64,000 nucleotides of DNA from JAHCIE01 sp034431435 (GCA_034431435.1 DAOUDG010000109.1:62001-126000), one strand, 5' to 3'. Shown: positions 1 through 8,691, counted from the first letter of the stretch. Notes: generated from the letters alone by a model not told the origin. Numbers and translations: made by a program.

Positions 1-2
1 CC

Positions 3-467
3 GGCGTCGATGATGGTATGCAGATTCGACTGGCAAATGAAGGCGAGCCGGGCGCGCGCGGCGGCCCGCCGGGTAATGTCTACGTTCAGCTCCACGTTCG
101 GCCCCATTCCTTGTTCCGTCGGATGGGCGACGACGTTCACCTGGAACTGCACGTCAACGTGGCGCAGGCTGCTCTCGGCGATGAGATTGCCGTGCCGACC
201 CTGGATGGCGAGGAGCGCGTGACCATCCCCGCTGGCACCCAGACGGGCGATTCGCTGCGCTTGCGGGGCAAGGGCATTCCCGTTCTGAAGCGGTCGGGAC
301 GCGGCGACGAGGTCATCAGCCTGATTGTTGATGTCCCCAGACGACTGACCGACGAGCAGCGCGAGCTGTTCGCCCAACTGGGCCGAACCCTTAACAACGA
401 CGTCGAGATTGTGCCGCAGGGCGGCAAGGGCTTCTTCGACCGGCTCAAGGACGCCTTCAAGGCGTAG
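3..467 (+). CDS. dnaJ: DnaJ chaperone, C-terminal part (5' end outside window)
   Basis: The frame is open from the first bases of the window, so this is the last 154 residues of a longer protein. The sequence GVDDGMQIRLANEGEPG followed by GGPPGNVYVQLHVRPH is typical of the substrate-binding C-terminal domains of DnaJ, the Hsp40 co-chaperone that delivers unfolded protein to DnaK and stimulates its ATPase. The J domain and zinc fingers would lie upstream of base 1. prmA follows after 6 bases, an arrangement common in the dnaK-dnaJ-prmA heat-shock cluster. The assignment rests on motif recognition; CbpA-like paralogues share this domain but the following prmA favours DnaJ. Confidence 0.9.
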   Translation, partial: GVDDGMQIRLANEGEPGARGGPPGNVYVQLHVRPHSLFRRMGDDVHLELHVNVAQAALGDEIAVPTLDGEERVTIPAGTQTGDSLRLRGKGIPVLKRSGRGDEVISLIVDVPRRLTDEQRELFAQLGRTLNNDVEIVPQGGKGFFDRLKDAFKA

Positions 468-473
468 CGCGCC

Positions 474-1361
474 ATGAATATTTGGGAGATTGCCGTCCTT
501 GCTGACGGGGAGGCCGCTGAGGCAGTCAGCGAGGTGATGCATCGCTACGCGCCGGACGGTGTGGCGGTGGAGACGACGCTGATTCGTGGCGTATCGGACC
601 GCGAGTACGGCACACCGGAGACGCGCATCAAGGCCTACCTGCCGGTGGAAGCGGGTGGCGAGCGCCTCCAGTCGCTGCTCGATGCCCTCTGGCGGTTACG
701 GCTTATCCTGCCCATGCCTGAGCCGGAGGTGCGCGAGATGACGGAGGACGATTGGGCGACGGCCTGGCAGCGCGACTATCACACGCTGCGCCTCGGTCAG
801 CGTCTGGTCATCGTCCCTGATTGGGAGGAGTACGACCCACAACCCGGCGACCTGATCATCCGCCTGGAGCCGGGCATGGCCTTCGGTACGGGCCTGCATC
901 CTACGACGCGCTTGTGCGCCCAGGCGCTGGAGACGCTGGTGCAGCCGGGCCTGCGTGTTCTGGACGTGGGCACAGGCTCGGCGATTCTGGCGATCGCCGC
1001 CGCGCGGCTGGGCGCAGCGGTCGCGCTCGGCACCGAGATTGACCCGGTAGCCGTGGTCGCGGCGCAGGAGAATGTCGAGCGGAACGCTGTTGGGGATTCG
1101 GTGCGCATCATCGAGGCGGCCTCGCCGGCCGGCTACGGAACCTGGGATGTCGTGGTCGCCAATATCCTCCCCCACATTCTGCTGGACATGGCCGACGCGC
1201 TGGCCGCGAGTGTGTCGCCCGGCGGCGTGCTGGTTCTGTCTGGTATCCTGGATACGCGGGTGGCCGAGGTCGTCGAGGGCTTCAAGGCGCGTGGCCTCAG
1301 CCTGACCGAGACCCTCACCGAGCAGGATTGGACGGCCCTGGTCCTGCGGCCGGCCCTGTAG
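474..1361 (+). CDS. prmA: Ribosomal protein L11 methyltransferase PrmA
   Basis: A 295-residue class I SAM-dependent methyltransferase of the PrmA family, which trimethylates ribosomal protein L11. Visible marks are EPGMAFGTGLHPTTRLC (about residue 136), the SAM-binding motif I VLDVGTGSAILAIAA (about 162) and the catalytic-site segment VVANILPHILLDMA (about 227). The N-terminal 100 residues match the L11-recognition domain in size. It starts 6 bases after the dnaJ stop with no clear ribosome binding site, suggesting translational coupling. Length is normal for the family. Confidence 0.93.
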   Translation: MNIWEIAVLADGEAAEAVSEVMHRYAPDGVAVETTLIRGVSDREYGTPETRIKAYLPVEAGGERLQSLLDALWRLRLILPMPEPEVREMTEDDWATAWQRDYHTLRLGQRLVIVPDWEEYDPQPGDLIIRLEPGMAFGTGLHPTTRLCAQALETLVQPGLRVLDVGTGSAILAIAAARLGAAVALGTEIDPVAVVAAQENVERNAVGDSVRIIEAASPAGYGTWDVVVANILPHILLDMADALAASVSPGGVLVLSGILDTRVAEVVEGFKARGLSLTETLTEQDWTALVLRPAL

Positions 1362-1385
1362 ACTCTCCCCGCCGAGGAACGCTCG

Positions 1386-2264
1386 ATGCAGACGACAGCC
1401 GAGACCCGCACCCACCCGATGCGCGTCTTCCTGGAGATGATCAAGTTCGAGCATACCATCTTCGCGCTACCCTTCGCCTACATGGGAATGGTGCTGGCCG
1501 CAGGGGGGTGGCCGGGTCTTGCGACCTTCCTCTGGATCACGCTGGCGATGGTGAGCGCGCGCACCCTGGCGATGGCCGTCAATCGGGTGGCCGACCGCCG
1601 CTACGACGCGCAGAATCCGCGCACGGCGATGCGCGCGCTGCCGCGCGGCCTGCTCTCGCCGCGCTTCGTGTGGGGCGTGGCCCTTGCCGCCGCGCTGCTC
1701 TTGTTCGTGAGCGCGGCGATGCTCAACTGGCTGGTCTTTGCGCTTGCGCCTCTGGCCGTGCTGGGCCTTGTCGGCTATAGCTACACCAAGCGTTTCACCT
1801 GGCTCTCGCATTGGGTGTTGGGCCTCGTCGACGGCGCGGCGGCGGCAGGTGGCTGGGCGGCCGTCACGGCGACCCTGGCTGCGCCAGCCTTCCTGCTATG
1901 GGCGGCCGTGACCTTCTGGATCGCGGGCTTCGACCTCATCTACGCCTGCCAGGACGTAGCCTTCGACCGCCAGGCGGGGCTGCACTCCTTCCCGGCGCGC
2001 TTTGGCATTGCTGCGTCGCTCACGGCGGCGCGAGTTTGTCACGTGCTGACGGTCGCGCTGCTAGGGGTGACCGGCGTCGTGCTGGGTCTGGCCTGGCCCT
2101 ACTGGGTGGGGCTGGCGGTCGCCGCGGCCTTGCTCAGCTACGAGAATAGCCTCGTTCATCCGACGGACCTATCCCGCCTGGACATCGCCTTCTTCAACAT
2201 CAACGGCTACATCAGCGTTATCATGTTCGTTGCCGCCTGGCTGGGCGTCGCGCTACGCGGCTAG
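1386..2264 (+). CDS. UbiA-family prenyltransferase, probably of menaquinone synthesis (MqnP-like)
   Basis: A 292-residue integral membrane protein with about eight hydrophobic segments. Both Asp-rich prenyl-diphosphate/Mg sites of the UbiA superfamily are present: NRVADRRYDAQN (about residue 63) and YACQDVAFDRQAG (about 187). The family attaches a polyprenyl tail to an aromatic acceptor. UbiE- and UbiX-like genes about 3.5 kb downstream on the same strand suggest quinone synthesis, most simply the futalosine menaquinone route, where this prenyltransferase is called MqnP; that pathway choice is an inference because no mqnA-D is in the window. The ATG has an AGGAA site 6 bases upstream. Heme O or chlorophyll prenyltransferases are less likely. 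Confidence 0.82.
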   Translation: MQTTAETRTHPMRVFLEMIKFEHTIFALPFAYMGMVLAAGGWPGLATFLWITLAMVSARTLAMAVNRVADRRYDAQNPRTAMRALPRGLLSPRFVWGVALAAALLLFVSAAMLNWLVFALAPLAVLGLVGYSYTKRFTWLSHWVLGLVDGAAAAGGWAAVTATLAAPAFLLWAAVTFWIAGFDLIYACQDVAFDRQAGLHSFPARFGIAASLTAARVCHVLTVALLGVTGVVLGLAWPYWVGLAVAAALLSYENSLVHPTDLSRLDIAFFNINGYISVIMFVAAWLGVALRG

Positions 2265-2294
2265 TTGGCTGTCTGAGCCTATTTCGGCTACAAT
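2265..2294 (+). promoter_or_regulatory. Probable sigma70-type promoter for the ABC transporter operon
   Basis: TTGGCT (2265-2270) and TACAAT (2289-2294) are separated by 18 bases in the gap behind the prenyltransferase gene. The start codon of the substrate-binding protein lies about 45 bases downstream. Based only on match to the consensus. Confidence 0.55.
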
Positions 2295-2342
2295 CTGAGG
2301 GCCAACGTTTACGGCATTCTAAACGAAAGGAACGCTGCTGCC

Positions 2343-3380
2343 GTGCGACGAACTCTGTTGTTCCTACTGCCTGGCTTGATTGCGCTCTTTGTCGCAGCCT
2401 GCCAGCCCGCCGCCCCGGCGGCTCAACCCAAGTCGGAGGCGGTCGTCCCAACCACTGTCCCGGCGACGAAAGCCACCGATGCGCCGAAGGCTGCCGCCCC
2501 CGCCGCCGATGGCAAAACGCTTCGCTTTGCGGTGCTGCCCATCACCGATGTGCTGCCGGTCTACGTGGCCGAGCAGAAGGGCTACTTCAAGGACGCCGGC
2601 CTGAATGTGCAGCTCATTCCGGTTGCCAGCGCCGCCGAGCGTGACCAGGTTGTGCAAAGCGGCCAGGCGGATGGCGTCCTGACCGACCTCATCAATATCG
2701 TGCTGTTCAACGCTGAGCAGCCGCGCTTGCAAGTTGTCCGCAAGGCGCGCCAGGCCTTCCCCAATGCGCCCCAGTTCCGCCTGCTGGCGGGCAAGGATAG
2801 CGGCATCGCCAACGTTCAGGGCCTCAAGGGCGTGGACATCGGCATCTCCGACAACTCCGTCATCGCTTACTGGACCGACCGGGTGCTGGAGAAGGAAGGC
2901 TTGGCGAAGGCCGACATCAAGACGCAGGCCGTGCCGAACATCGTGCAGCGCGCCCAACTCCTGGGCCAGGGGCAACTGAAGGCGGGCGTTCTGCCTGACC
3001 CGCTGGCGTCCCTCGCCATGTTGCAGGGGGCGAAGGTCATTGCCGACGATACGAAGTATCCCGAGTTGGGGCAGAGCGTGCTGGCCTTCCGCACGCCCTA
3101 TGTCCAATCTAACGCCGAGGATATCCGCAAGTTCACCCAGGCCTGGGACAAGGCCGTGGCCGACCTGCGAGCCAACCCGGCCGAGTTCCGCGCCCTGCTC
3201 GTCGAAAAGGGCCGCGTGCCGGAGCAGATCAAGGATACGCTGCCGATTCCCCTCTTCCCCGATCCGGCTGTGACGAGCGAGGCCGAGCTAAAGGACGTGT
3301 CCGACTGGGCTGTACAGAAGGGGATTCTCAAGGCGCCGGTGAACTACGGCCAGTCGGTGAATCCAGGATTCGTGAAGTGA
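2343..3380 (+). CDS. ABC transporter substrate-binding lipoprotein (NMT1/SsuA/TauA type)
   Basis: A 345-residue exported lipoprotein. The N-terminus has a positively charged start, a hydrophobic core and the lipobox FVAAC (Cys at residue 20), followed by a Pro/Ala-rich linker to about residue 55. The rest resembles NMT1/SsuA periplasmic-binding proteins: the strand LRFAVLPITDVLPVYVAEQKGYF is the typical first lobe. It should capture a solute outside the membrane for the ATPase and permease that follow. GTG start, with AAAGGA about 11 bases upstream. The substrate is not readable from sequence: nitrate, sulfonate, pyrimidine precursor of thiamine and riboflavin importers all use this fold. The quinone and flavin-prenyl genes around it do not settle the matter. 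Confidence 0.85.
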   Translation: MRRTLLFLLPGLIALFVAACQPAAPAAQPKSEAVVPTTVPATKATDAPKAAAPAADGKTLRFAVLPITDVLPVYVAEQKGYFKDAGLNVQLIPVASAAERDQVVQSGQADGVLTDLINIVLFNAEQPRLQVVRKARQAFPNAPQFRLLAGKDSGIANVQGLKGVDIGISDNSVIAYWTDRVLEKEGLAKADIKTQAVPNIVQRAQLLGQGQLKAGVLPDPLASLAMLQGAKVIADDTKYPELGQSVLAFRTPYVQSNAEDIRKFTQAWDKAVADLRANPAEFRALLVEKGRVPEQIKDTLPIPLFPDPAVTSEAELKDVSDWAVQKGILKAPVNYGQSVNPGFVK

Positions 3381-3396
3381 GACGCGGAACGTGATC

Positions 3397-3443
3397 CGTG
3401 AAACGTGAAGCCTGAAACCGCTGAATGGGGTTCACGTTTCACG
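3397..3443. repeat. Inverted repeat built of CGTGAAA heptads
   Basis: CGTGAAACGTGAA (3397-3409) and TTCACGTTTCACG (3431-3443) are perfect 13-base inverted copies around a 21-base loop, between the binding-protein and ATPase genes. It may attenuate the operon after the highly expressed binding protein, and it belongs to a family of similar heptad repeats at several intergenic sites in this window. Confidence 0.75.
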
Positions 3444-3471
3444 CAGTCTGTAGCAGGCCGACTGCCGAGTT

Positions 3472-4248
3472 ATGATCGAGATTCACAGCCTCACCTTCGG
3501 CTACCCCGGCCACACCCTGCTGTTCGATGGCTTCAACTGGCAGGTAGGCGCGGGGGAGACGTGGTCCATCATTGGCCCGTCTGGATCGGGCAAGAGCACG
3601 CTCTTGTACCTGATCGCCGGCCTGCACCGCCCCCAGGCGGGAACAGTGACAGTGGCGGGCGAGATGGTGCCACGCAAGAAGCAGCGGGGCAAAACCGGGC
3701 TGGTGCTCCAGGAGTATGGCTTGTTGCCGTGGGCCACGATTCGGGAGAACGCGCTGCTTGGCTTGCGCATTCGCCACTTCTACGGTCAGGACTCAGGCGC
3801 CCCCCTTGACGCCGGGCGCACGACGTTCTGGCTGGAACGGGTGGGGCTGGCCGAGCATCGCGACAAGTACCCTAACCAGGTGTCGGGCGGTCAGCGCCAA
3901 CGGGCAGCCCTGGCGCGCACGCTGACGCTGGACCCGGATGTGCTGCTCCTCGACGAGCCGTTCTCGGCCCTGGATGCACTGACCCGCGAGGACATGCAGC
4001 GACTGACGCGGGACCTGCACGCAGAGACGGGCGTGACCACGGTGCTGGTAACCCACAACATCGAAGAGGCGGTCTATCTGGGCCGGCGCATCCTGGTCCT
4101 GGGGACTGCGCCCAACCGCGCAGCGCAGGTGATCGACAACCCAGGCATGGGCCAGGCAGGCTTCCGCAACTCGGCGGCCTTTCACGACAAGACGGTCGAG
4201 CTGCGCGCGGCGCTGGGTGACCCCGAGGTGAGCCGTGCGCACGCGTGA
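3472..4248 (+). CDS. ABC transporter ATP-binding protein (SsuB/TauB type)
   Basis: A 258-residue cytoplasmic ATPase subunit. It has Walker A GPSGSGKST (about residue 36), Q-loop LVLQEYGLLPW, the ABC signature VSGGQRQRAALAR and Walker B DVLLLDEPFSALD followed by the switch His in LVTHNIEEAVYLG. The EEAVYLG ending is typical of the nitrate/sulfonate/taurine subfamily, matching the upstream binding protein and the downstream permease. The last 14 bases overlap the start of the permease gene, so the two are translationally coupled. Confidence 0.93.
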   Translation: MIEIHSLTFGYPGHTLLFDGFNWQVGAGETWSIIGPSGSGKSTLLYLIAGLHRPQAGTVTVAGEMVPRKKQRGKTGLVLQEYGLLPWATIRENALLGLRIRHFYGQDSGAPLDAGRTTFWLERVGLAEHRDKYPNQVSGGQRQRAALARTLTLDPDVLLLDEPFSALDALTREDMQRLTRDLHAETGVTTVLVTHNIEEAVYLGRRILVLGTAPNRAAQVIDNPGMGQAGFRNSAAFHDKTVELRAALGDPEVSRAHA

Positions 4249-5002
4249 CGTCCTCCTGGCGGCGTTGGTCGTACTCCTGCTGTGGCAGCTCGCGGCGATG
4301 CTCTTGCAGCGCGACATCCTGCCCGCGCCGACCGAGGTGCTGGCGACCTTCACGCAGCAGATTGCGCGCGATCCGGTCTGCCAGGCCGCGACGCCGGGGC
4401 TGGCCTGCCATTTCTGGGTCAGCACAGCCCGCGTGGTGGCTGCCCTGCTGCTGTCGGTGATCGTCGCCGTGCCGCTCGGCCTGGCGTTGGGGCAGAGCCG
4501 ACTGGCAAACCGCATCCTGGGGCCGGTCATCTACCTGCTGTATCCCATCCCGAAGATCGTCTTCCTGCCCATCATCCTGCTGTTCCTGGGCATTGGGGAA
4601 GGGTCGAAGGTCTTCATCATCTTCATCATCCTGGTCTTCCAGGTGCTGGTGGTGGTGCGCGACAGCGCGAGCGCGCTGCGGCCTGAGCTGCTAGCCTCCG
4701 TCAAGTCGTTGGGCGCGGGCCGTCGTGCCCTCTTTCGCTATGTGTATCTGCCGGCCACGGTTCCGGCGGCCATCACGGCGCTGCGTATCAGCGTAGGCAC
4801 GGCCGTCGCCGTGCTGTTCTTCGCCGAGACGGTCGCCACCCGCACCGGGCTGGGCTACTATATCATCACTGACGCCAACTCCAGGCTGGCTTACCGCGAG
4901 CTATATGCCGGCGTAATCGCCATGAGCATGCTGGGCCTGCTGCTGTATGTATCGCTGGACCGTCTGGAGCGGCGTCTCGCGCCCTGGATGTTTACGGGCT
5001 GA
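4235..5002 (+). CDS. ABC transporter permease (SsuC/TauC type)
   Basis: A 255-residue inner-membrane permease with about six transmembrane segments. The cytoplasmic coupling loop ELLASVKSLGAGRRALFRYVYLPATVPA is the EAA-type motif that docks onto the ATPase. It starts with GTG inside the ATPase gene (14-base overlap). Together with the two preceding genes it forms a complete importer. Substrate unknown. Confidence 0.9.
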   Translation: MRTRDVLLAALVVLLLWQLAAMLLQRDILPAPTEVLATFTQQIARDPVCQAATPGLACHFWVSTARVVAALLLSVIVAVPLGLALGQSRLANRILGPVIYLLYPIPKIVFLPIILLFLGIGEGSKVFIIFIILVFQVLVVVRDSASALRPELLASVKSLGAGRRALFRYVYLPATVPAAITALRISVGTAVAVLFFAETVATRTGLGYYIITDANSRLAYRELYAGVIAMSMLGLLLYVSLDRLERRLAPWMFTG

Positions 5003-5013
5003 GCGGAGCGGCC

Positions 5014-5688
5014 ATGTCCGATTTTGTTACCCTCATATCGCTGCGCGGCGTCACCAACGCCACCGCGCTGGGGGCCCTTGTCCATCTGATGACGCAGCAG
5101 GGCCATGTGCGCCTGGCGGATGTGCTGACGGGGTCGCTTCATCCCCCGCTGGGGGATCGGGAGTTTGGCCTGGGTCCGGCCAACGGCTGGCTGACCATCA
5201 TCGCGCCGGAGCCTTTCGAGACGCTGGCGGCCGATCTGTCGCGGCTGCTGGGCGCGCCGGCCTTCATGTTTCATCTGCACGAGGGCGGGTCCTGGCTGTA
5301 CTGGCTTTTCGTGAACGGTCGCCAGGTGGATCACTTCGACTCGGAGCCTGCCCTATGGGAGGATAGCTCGACGGCCGAGATGACCGAGTCGGCGGGTGAC
5401 CCACGGGCGTTGGCCGCCGAGCTAGGCGTCGACGCCATGGACCTGGCGCCCTATCTCACGCGCTCTGAGGTCTGGCCGCCTGACCAGGGCGAGGAGTACG
5501 ATGTCGTCGACCGGGCGCTGGAGTTGTTGGACAAGGACGCCCGCGTTCACCCCGGCGACCGCTTCGACGTGTGGGATGCGCGGGTGATGTACGACTTTAT
5601 GCGGCGATTGGGCATCGAGCCACCCCTCAACCCTGACGGAAGCGTCAACCAGCCGCTGACCCTGGTCCGCTTCGAGCCGACGCGATGA
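5014..5688 (+). CDS. Hypothetical protein, 224 aa
   Basis: I do not recognise this family. The protein is soluble-looking, acidic and rich in Trp and aromatic residues, with no signal peptide or membrane segment. A segment around residues 80-110 (FMFHLHEGGSWLYWLFVNGR) looks like a compact beta-rich core; the C-terminal half is charged. It begins 11 bases after the permease and its stop overlaps the start of ubiE by 4 bases (ATGA), so it is expressed with the quinone genes. Codon use resembles the neighbours. No function is proposed. Confidence 0.7.
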   Translation: MSDFVTLISLRGVTNATALGALVHLMTQQGHVRLADVLTGSLHPPLGDREFGLGPANGWLTIIAPEPFETLAADLSRLLGAPAFMFHLHEGGSWLYWLFVNGRQVDHFDSEPALWEDSSTAEMTESAGDPRALAAELGVDAMDLAPYLTRSEVWPPDQGEEYDVVDRALELLDKDARVHPGDRFDVWDARVMYDFMRRLGIEPPLNPDGSVNQPLTLVRFEPTR

Positions 5689-6395
5689 CTGCCCTGACTG
5701 GCGAGGCGAAGGCCCGCTACGTCCGCAACATGTTCGGCGCGATCGCCGAGCGCTATGACGTGATGAATCGCCTGATGACTGGCTACCAGGACCAGTCCTG
5801 GCGGCGGCTGGCGGTGACGGCCGTCGCTGCGCCTCCCGGCGGTGTCATCCTCGACGTGGGCACGGGCACGGGCGATTTTCTACCCCTGCTGACACACGCC
5901 GCCCCCGACGTCCGCGCGGTGGGTGTAGACCTGACGTATGAGATGATGGACGCCGGGCGCGCCAAGCTGGTCGAAGCCGACGGGCGCGCCGCCTATGTCC
6001 AGGGCGATGCGCTCCGGTTGCCCTTTCCTGACGACAGCTTCGATGGCCTGGTGAACGGCTTCCTGTTGCGCAACGTCGCCGACCTGCGCCAGGCCCTGGC
6101 GGAGATGCGACGGGTCCTCAAGCCCGGCGCGCGGGCGGTCGTGCTGGAGATCACGCCGGTGGAAACGCCAGTCTGGGGCGACGTATTCCGCGTGTACTTT
6201 CGCCGTGTCGTGCCACGCCTGGGCGGCCTCATCGCGGGCGCGCCCGACGCCTACACCTATCTCCCCCAGTCCGTAGAGCGTTTCGTGAGCGCCGATGAGT
6301 TGCAGCGGCTGATGACCGAGGTGGGCTTCCAGGAAGTGCGCTATACCAAGTTGATGCTCAATACGGTGGCCCTGCACATCGGAGAGAAGGCATGA
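5685..6395 (+). CDS. ubiE: UbiE/MenG-type quinone C-methyltransferase
   Basis: A 236-residue SAM-dependent methyltransferase. The opening MFGAIAERYDVMNRLMTGYQDQSWRR and motif I VILDVGTGTGDFLPLL are characteristic of UbiE/MenG, which methylates demethylmenaquinone (or the ubiquinone precursor) in the last steps of quinone synthesis. The segment VNGFLLRNVADLRQALAEM fits the NVxD-type family motif. Its start overlaps the previous stop by 4 bases and its stop overlaps ubiX by 4 bases. Menaquinone is the likelier substrate given the probable phylum. Confidence 0.9.
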   Translation: MTALTGEAKARYVRNMFGAIAERYDVMNRLMTGYQDQSWRRLAVTAVAAPPGGVILDVGTGTGDFLPLLTHAAPDVRAVGVDLTYEMMDAGRAKLVEADGRAAYVQGDALRLPFPDDSFDGLVNGFLLRNVADLRQALAEMRRVLKPGARAVVLEITPVETPVWGDVFRVYFRRVVPRLGGLIAGAPDAYTYLPQSVERFVSADELQRLMTEVGFQEVRYTKLMLNTVALHIGEKA

Positions 6396-6994
6396 GTCCG
6401 CCAGGGCGCATCATCGTCGGCATGTCGGGGGCGAGTGGCGCGATCTACGGTATCCGCCTGCTTCAGGCGGTGCGCGTCCTGGGTGGGCTGGAGGTTCACC
6501 TGATCGTCAGCCCCGCCGCCCGCCAGACTATCCAGAGCGAGACAGATTTCGAATACAAAGATGTTGCCGCCCTGGCCGACGTGGTCCATGGCCACCGCGA
6601 GGTGGGGGCGACGATCGCCAGTGGCTCCTTCGCCACGCGCGGTATGGTGGTCGCGCCGTGTTCGGTGAAGACCATGTCGGCCATCGCCTATGGTTTGACC
6701 GACGACCTTATCAGCCGCGCCGCGGATGTCCATCTCAAGGAGGGGCGGCCCGTGGTGTTGATGTTCCGCGAGACACCACTGCACGCGGGGCACATCAAGG
6801 CCATGTTGCAGGCCACAGAGAACGGTGCGGTTCTCTTCCCACCTCTGCCCGCCTTTTACAATCGCCCTCAGACCGCCGATGACATCGTGAATGACACGGT
6901 GAGTCGCGTCCTGGCGCGCCTGGGCCTGGACGCGCCGGTCAAGGAATGGGCGGGTGTGGCCTCGGCCGTCAAGGGGCGTCGCCCGCAGGACTAG
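6392..6994 (+). CDS. ubiX: Flavin prenyltransferase UbiX family
   Basis: A 200-residue flavoprotein of the UbiX/Pad1 family, which links dimethylallyl phosphate to FMN to make the prenylated cofactor of UbiD-type decarboxylases. The FMN-binding start IIVGMSGASGAIYGIRLL and the segment VVAPCSVKTMSAIAYGLTDDLISRAADV are diagnostic. With the UbiA and UbiE genes upstream it fits quinone synthesis; no ubiD is in the window. The ATGA overlap with ubiE indicates one transcript. Confidence 0.92.
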   Translation: MSPPGRIIVGMSGASGAIYGIRLLQAVRVLGGLEVHLIVSPAARQTIQSETDFEYKDVAALADVVHGHREVGATIASGSFATRGMVVAPCSVKTMSAIAYGLTDDLISRAADVHLKEGRPVVLMFRETPLHAGHIKAMLQATENGAVLFPPLPAFYNRPQTADDIVNDTVSRVLARLGLDAPVKEWAGVASAVKGRRPQD

Positions 6995-7053
6995 CCGCGC
7001 TACCCGCTTGTCGCAGATGGTCACATCCGTGGCCGCCTGGGATGGAGGCAACC

Positions 7054-8070
7054 ATGCCTGTCGCCTATCTCACCACCCTCTACGAGTACAATACCTGGGC
7101 CAACCGCCGCATCACCGAGACGGCGGCCCGCCTCACCGAGGACCAGCGCCACGAAACGCCCTTCGCTATCGGCGCGATTCACAAGACCCTGGTCCACATG
7201 TTGGGCGCGGAGTGGACGTGGCGGCAACGGGTTGAGTACGGCGTATCGCCGCCCACGCTACTCCAGGAAGCCGACCTGCCGACCCTCGACGCGCTGCTGG
7301 CGCGCTGGGGCGAGGAGGAGGCGGCCTGGCGCGCCTACCTCGCCACCCTGACGGCTGCCGACCTGACTCGAGACGTCCACTATCGCACGACAGGCGGGCG
7401 TGACTGGAGCAATCCGCTGTGGCTGATTCTGGCGCATCTGCACAACCACGGCACGCAGCACCGTAGCGAGGTAGCGGCCATGTTGACCGAGCTGGCTTAC
7501 TCGCCCGGCGACCTGGACCTCGACGACGCGCATTGGTCGCCTGCGACGGGCGATACGACCCTGCCGGTCATGCCCGCTGAGTTCCTTCGCACCCTCTACG
7601 ACTATAACTACTGGGCGCATCGCCGCCTGCTTGAGACGGCGGCGCGCGTGACCGATGCCCAGCGTCGCGCGCCCGTGTTTGCCATCGGCAGCGTGCATGA
7701 CACGCTGGCCCACACCCTCGGCGCTGAGTGGCTATGGCGGCGGCGGCTGAGTGGGGAAGGGTCGCCTGTCGCGCTGCCCGACACGGTACGGAGTGGCGAC
7801 TTTGAGGCGTTACGCGCCCTGTGGGACGAGGAGGAGCCGGCGATGCGGACCTTCGTCGCGGGACTGACCGCCGCCGACCTGGCGGCTGATGTCGACTATC
7901 GCACCCTGGGCGGCCACGAAGGGCGCGCCAACCGCTGGCTGCTGCTGGCCCACGTGCTGAACCACAGCACCCAGCATCGCAGCGAGGTGGCCGCCATGCT
8001 TACTGAGCTAGGCGCGTCCCCTGGCGACCTGGACATGATTGTCTACTGGCGAGGGCGACCCGGGGCGTGA
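7054..8070 (+). CDS. Tandem two-domain DinB-family protein
   Basis: A 338-residue protein made of two successive DinB/YfiT four-helix domains (about residues 1-165 and 170-338). Each copy begins with L-x-x-LYxYNxWAxRR and ends with the same block, HNHGTQHRSEVAAMLTEL or LNHSTQHRSEVAAMLTEL, followed by SPGDLD. The repeated His residues are those that bind a divalent metal in the family. DinB proteins act as thiol-dependent metal enzymes or stress proteins, but the reaction here is unknown. I start at the ATG at 7054 because GGAGG lies 7 bases before it. Single-domain DinB proteins are the usual form, so the fusion is a local duplication. Confidence 0.85.
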   Translation: MPVAYLTTLYEYNTWANRRITETAARLTEDQRHETPFAIGAIHKTLVHMLGAEWTWRQRVEYGVSPPTLLQEADLPTLDALLARWGEEEAAWRAYLATLTAADLTRDVHYRTTGGRDWSNPLWLILAHLHNHGTQHRSEVAAMLTELAYSPGDLDLDDAHWSPATGDTTLPVMPAEFLRTLYDYNYWAHRRLLETAARVTDAQRRAPVFAIGSVHDTLAHTLGAEWLWRRRLSGEGSPVALPDTVRSGDFEALRALWDEEEPAMRTFVAGLTAADLAADVDYRTLGGHEGRANRWLLLAHVLNHSTQHRSEVAAMLTELGASPGDLDMIVYWRGRPGA

Positions 8071-8127
8071 GGCGTGAAACGTGCAACATGCCCAAGACAT
8101 GACAGCGGTATTGCGTAGGAGGCTCGT

Positions 8128-8631
8128 ATGTCTGTCGCACACTTTGTGACGCTCTTCGATTACCAGGAGTGGGCGAACCATCGTATCGCCGACGCGGCGG
8201 CGCGCCTGACGGAGGAGCAGCGGCACGCTCGCCCCTTCGCCATCGACTCGATTCACGCGACCCTGACACATCTGGTTGGCACGGAATGGCTGTGGCGGCA
8301 GCGGCGACAGGGCGAGTCGCCCACGAGCCTGCCTCAGATCGCAGACATCGCCACCTTCGAGGACCTGGTCCAACGCTGGGCCGAGGAGGAAGCGGCCATG
8401 CGCGCCTACCTTACCACCCTGACCGACGCCGACCTGGACCGCGCAGTCACCTATCGGACGATGAGCGGGCAGACGTGGAGCCAGCCGGTGTGGCAGATTC
8501 TCGCCCAGATGCTCAACCACGGCACGCAGCACCGCAGCGAGGTGGCCGCCATGCTGACCGAGATGGGCGTGTCGCCTGGCAACCTCGACTTCTTCGTCTA
8601 CCTGCGCGAGCGGGCCGACGTGAGCGGCTAA
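8128..8631 (+). CDS. DinB-family protein
   Basis: A 167-residue single DinB domain, clearly a close relative of both halves of the preceding gene: LFDYQEWANHRIADAAARLTEEQRH at the start and LNHGTQHRSEVAAMLTEMGVSPG near the end. The three His positions of the metal site are kept. TAGGAGG lies 6 bases before the ATG. It is separated from the previous gene by a gap containing a CGTGAGG/CGTGAAA heptad repeat (8066-8083). Function beyond family membership is not known. Confidence 0.87.
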   Translation: MSVAHFVTLFDYQEWANHRIADAAARLTEEQRHARPFAIDSIHATLTHLVGTEWLWRQRRQGESPTSLPQIADIATFEDLVQRWAEEEAAMRAYLTTLTDADLDRAVTYRTMSGQTWSQPVWQILAQMLNHGTQHRSEVAAMLTEMGVSPGNLDFFVYLRERADVSG

Positions 8632-8656
8632 CGGCCCCTATCCCCCGAATGGTGGA

Positions 8657-8685
8657 TTGACCCACCGCTATGGCTAGGGTACAAT
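8657..8685 (+). promoter_or_regulatory. Sigma70-type promoter of the T-box/aspS unit
   Basis: TTGACC (8657-8662) and TACAAT (8680-8685) are spaced by exactly 17 bases. Transcription would begin near 8692, just ahead of the T-box Stem I sequences. Confidence 0.75.
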
Positions 8686-8691
8686 TGGGCC

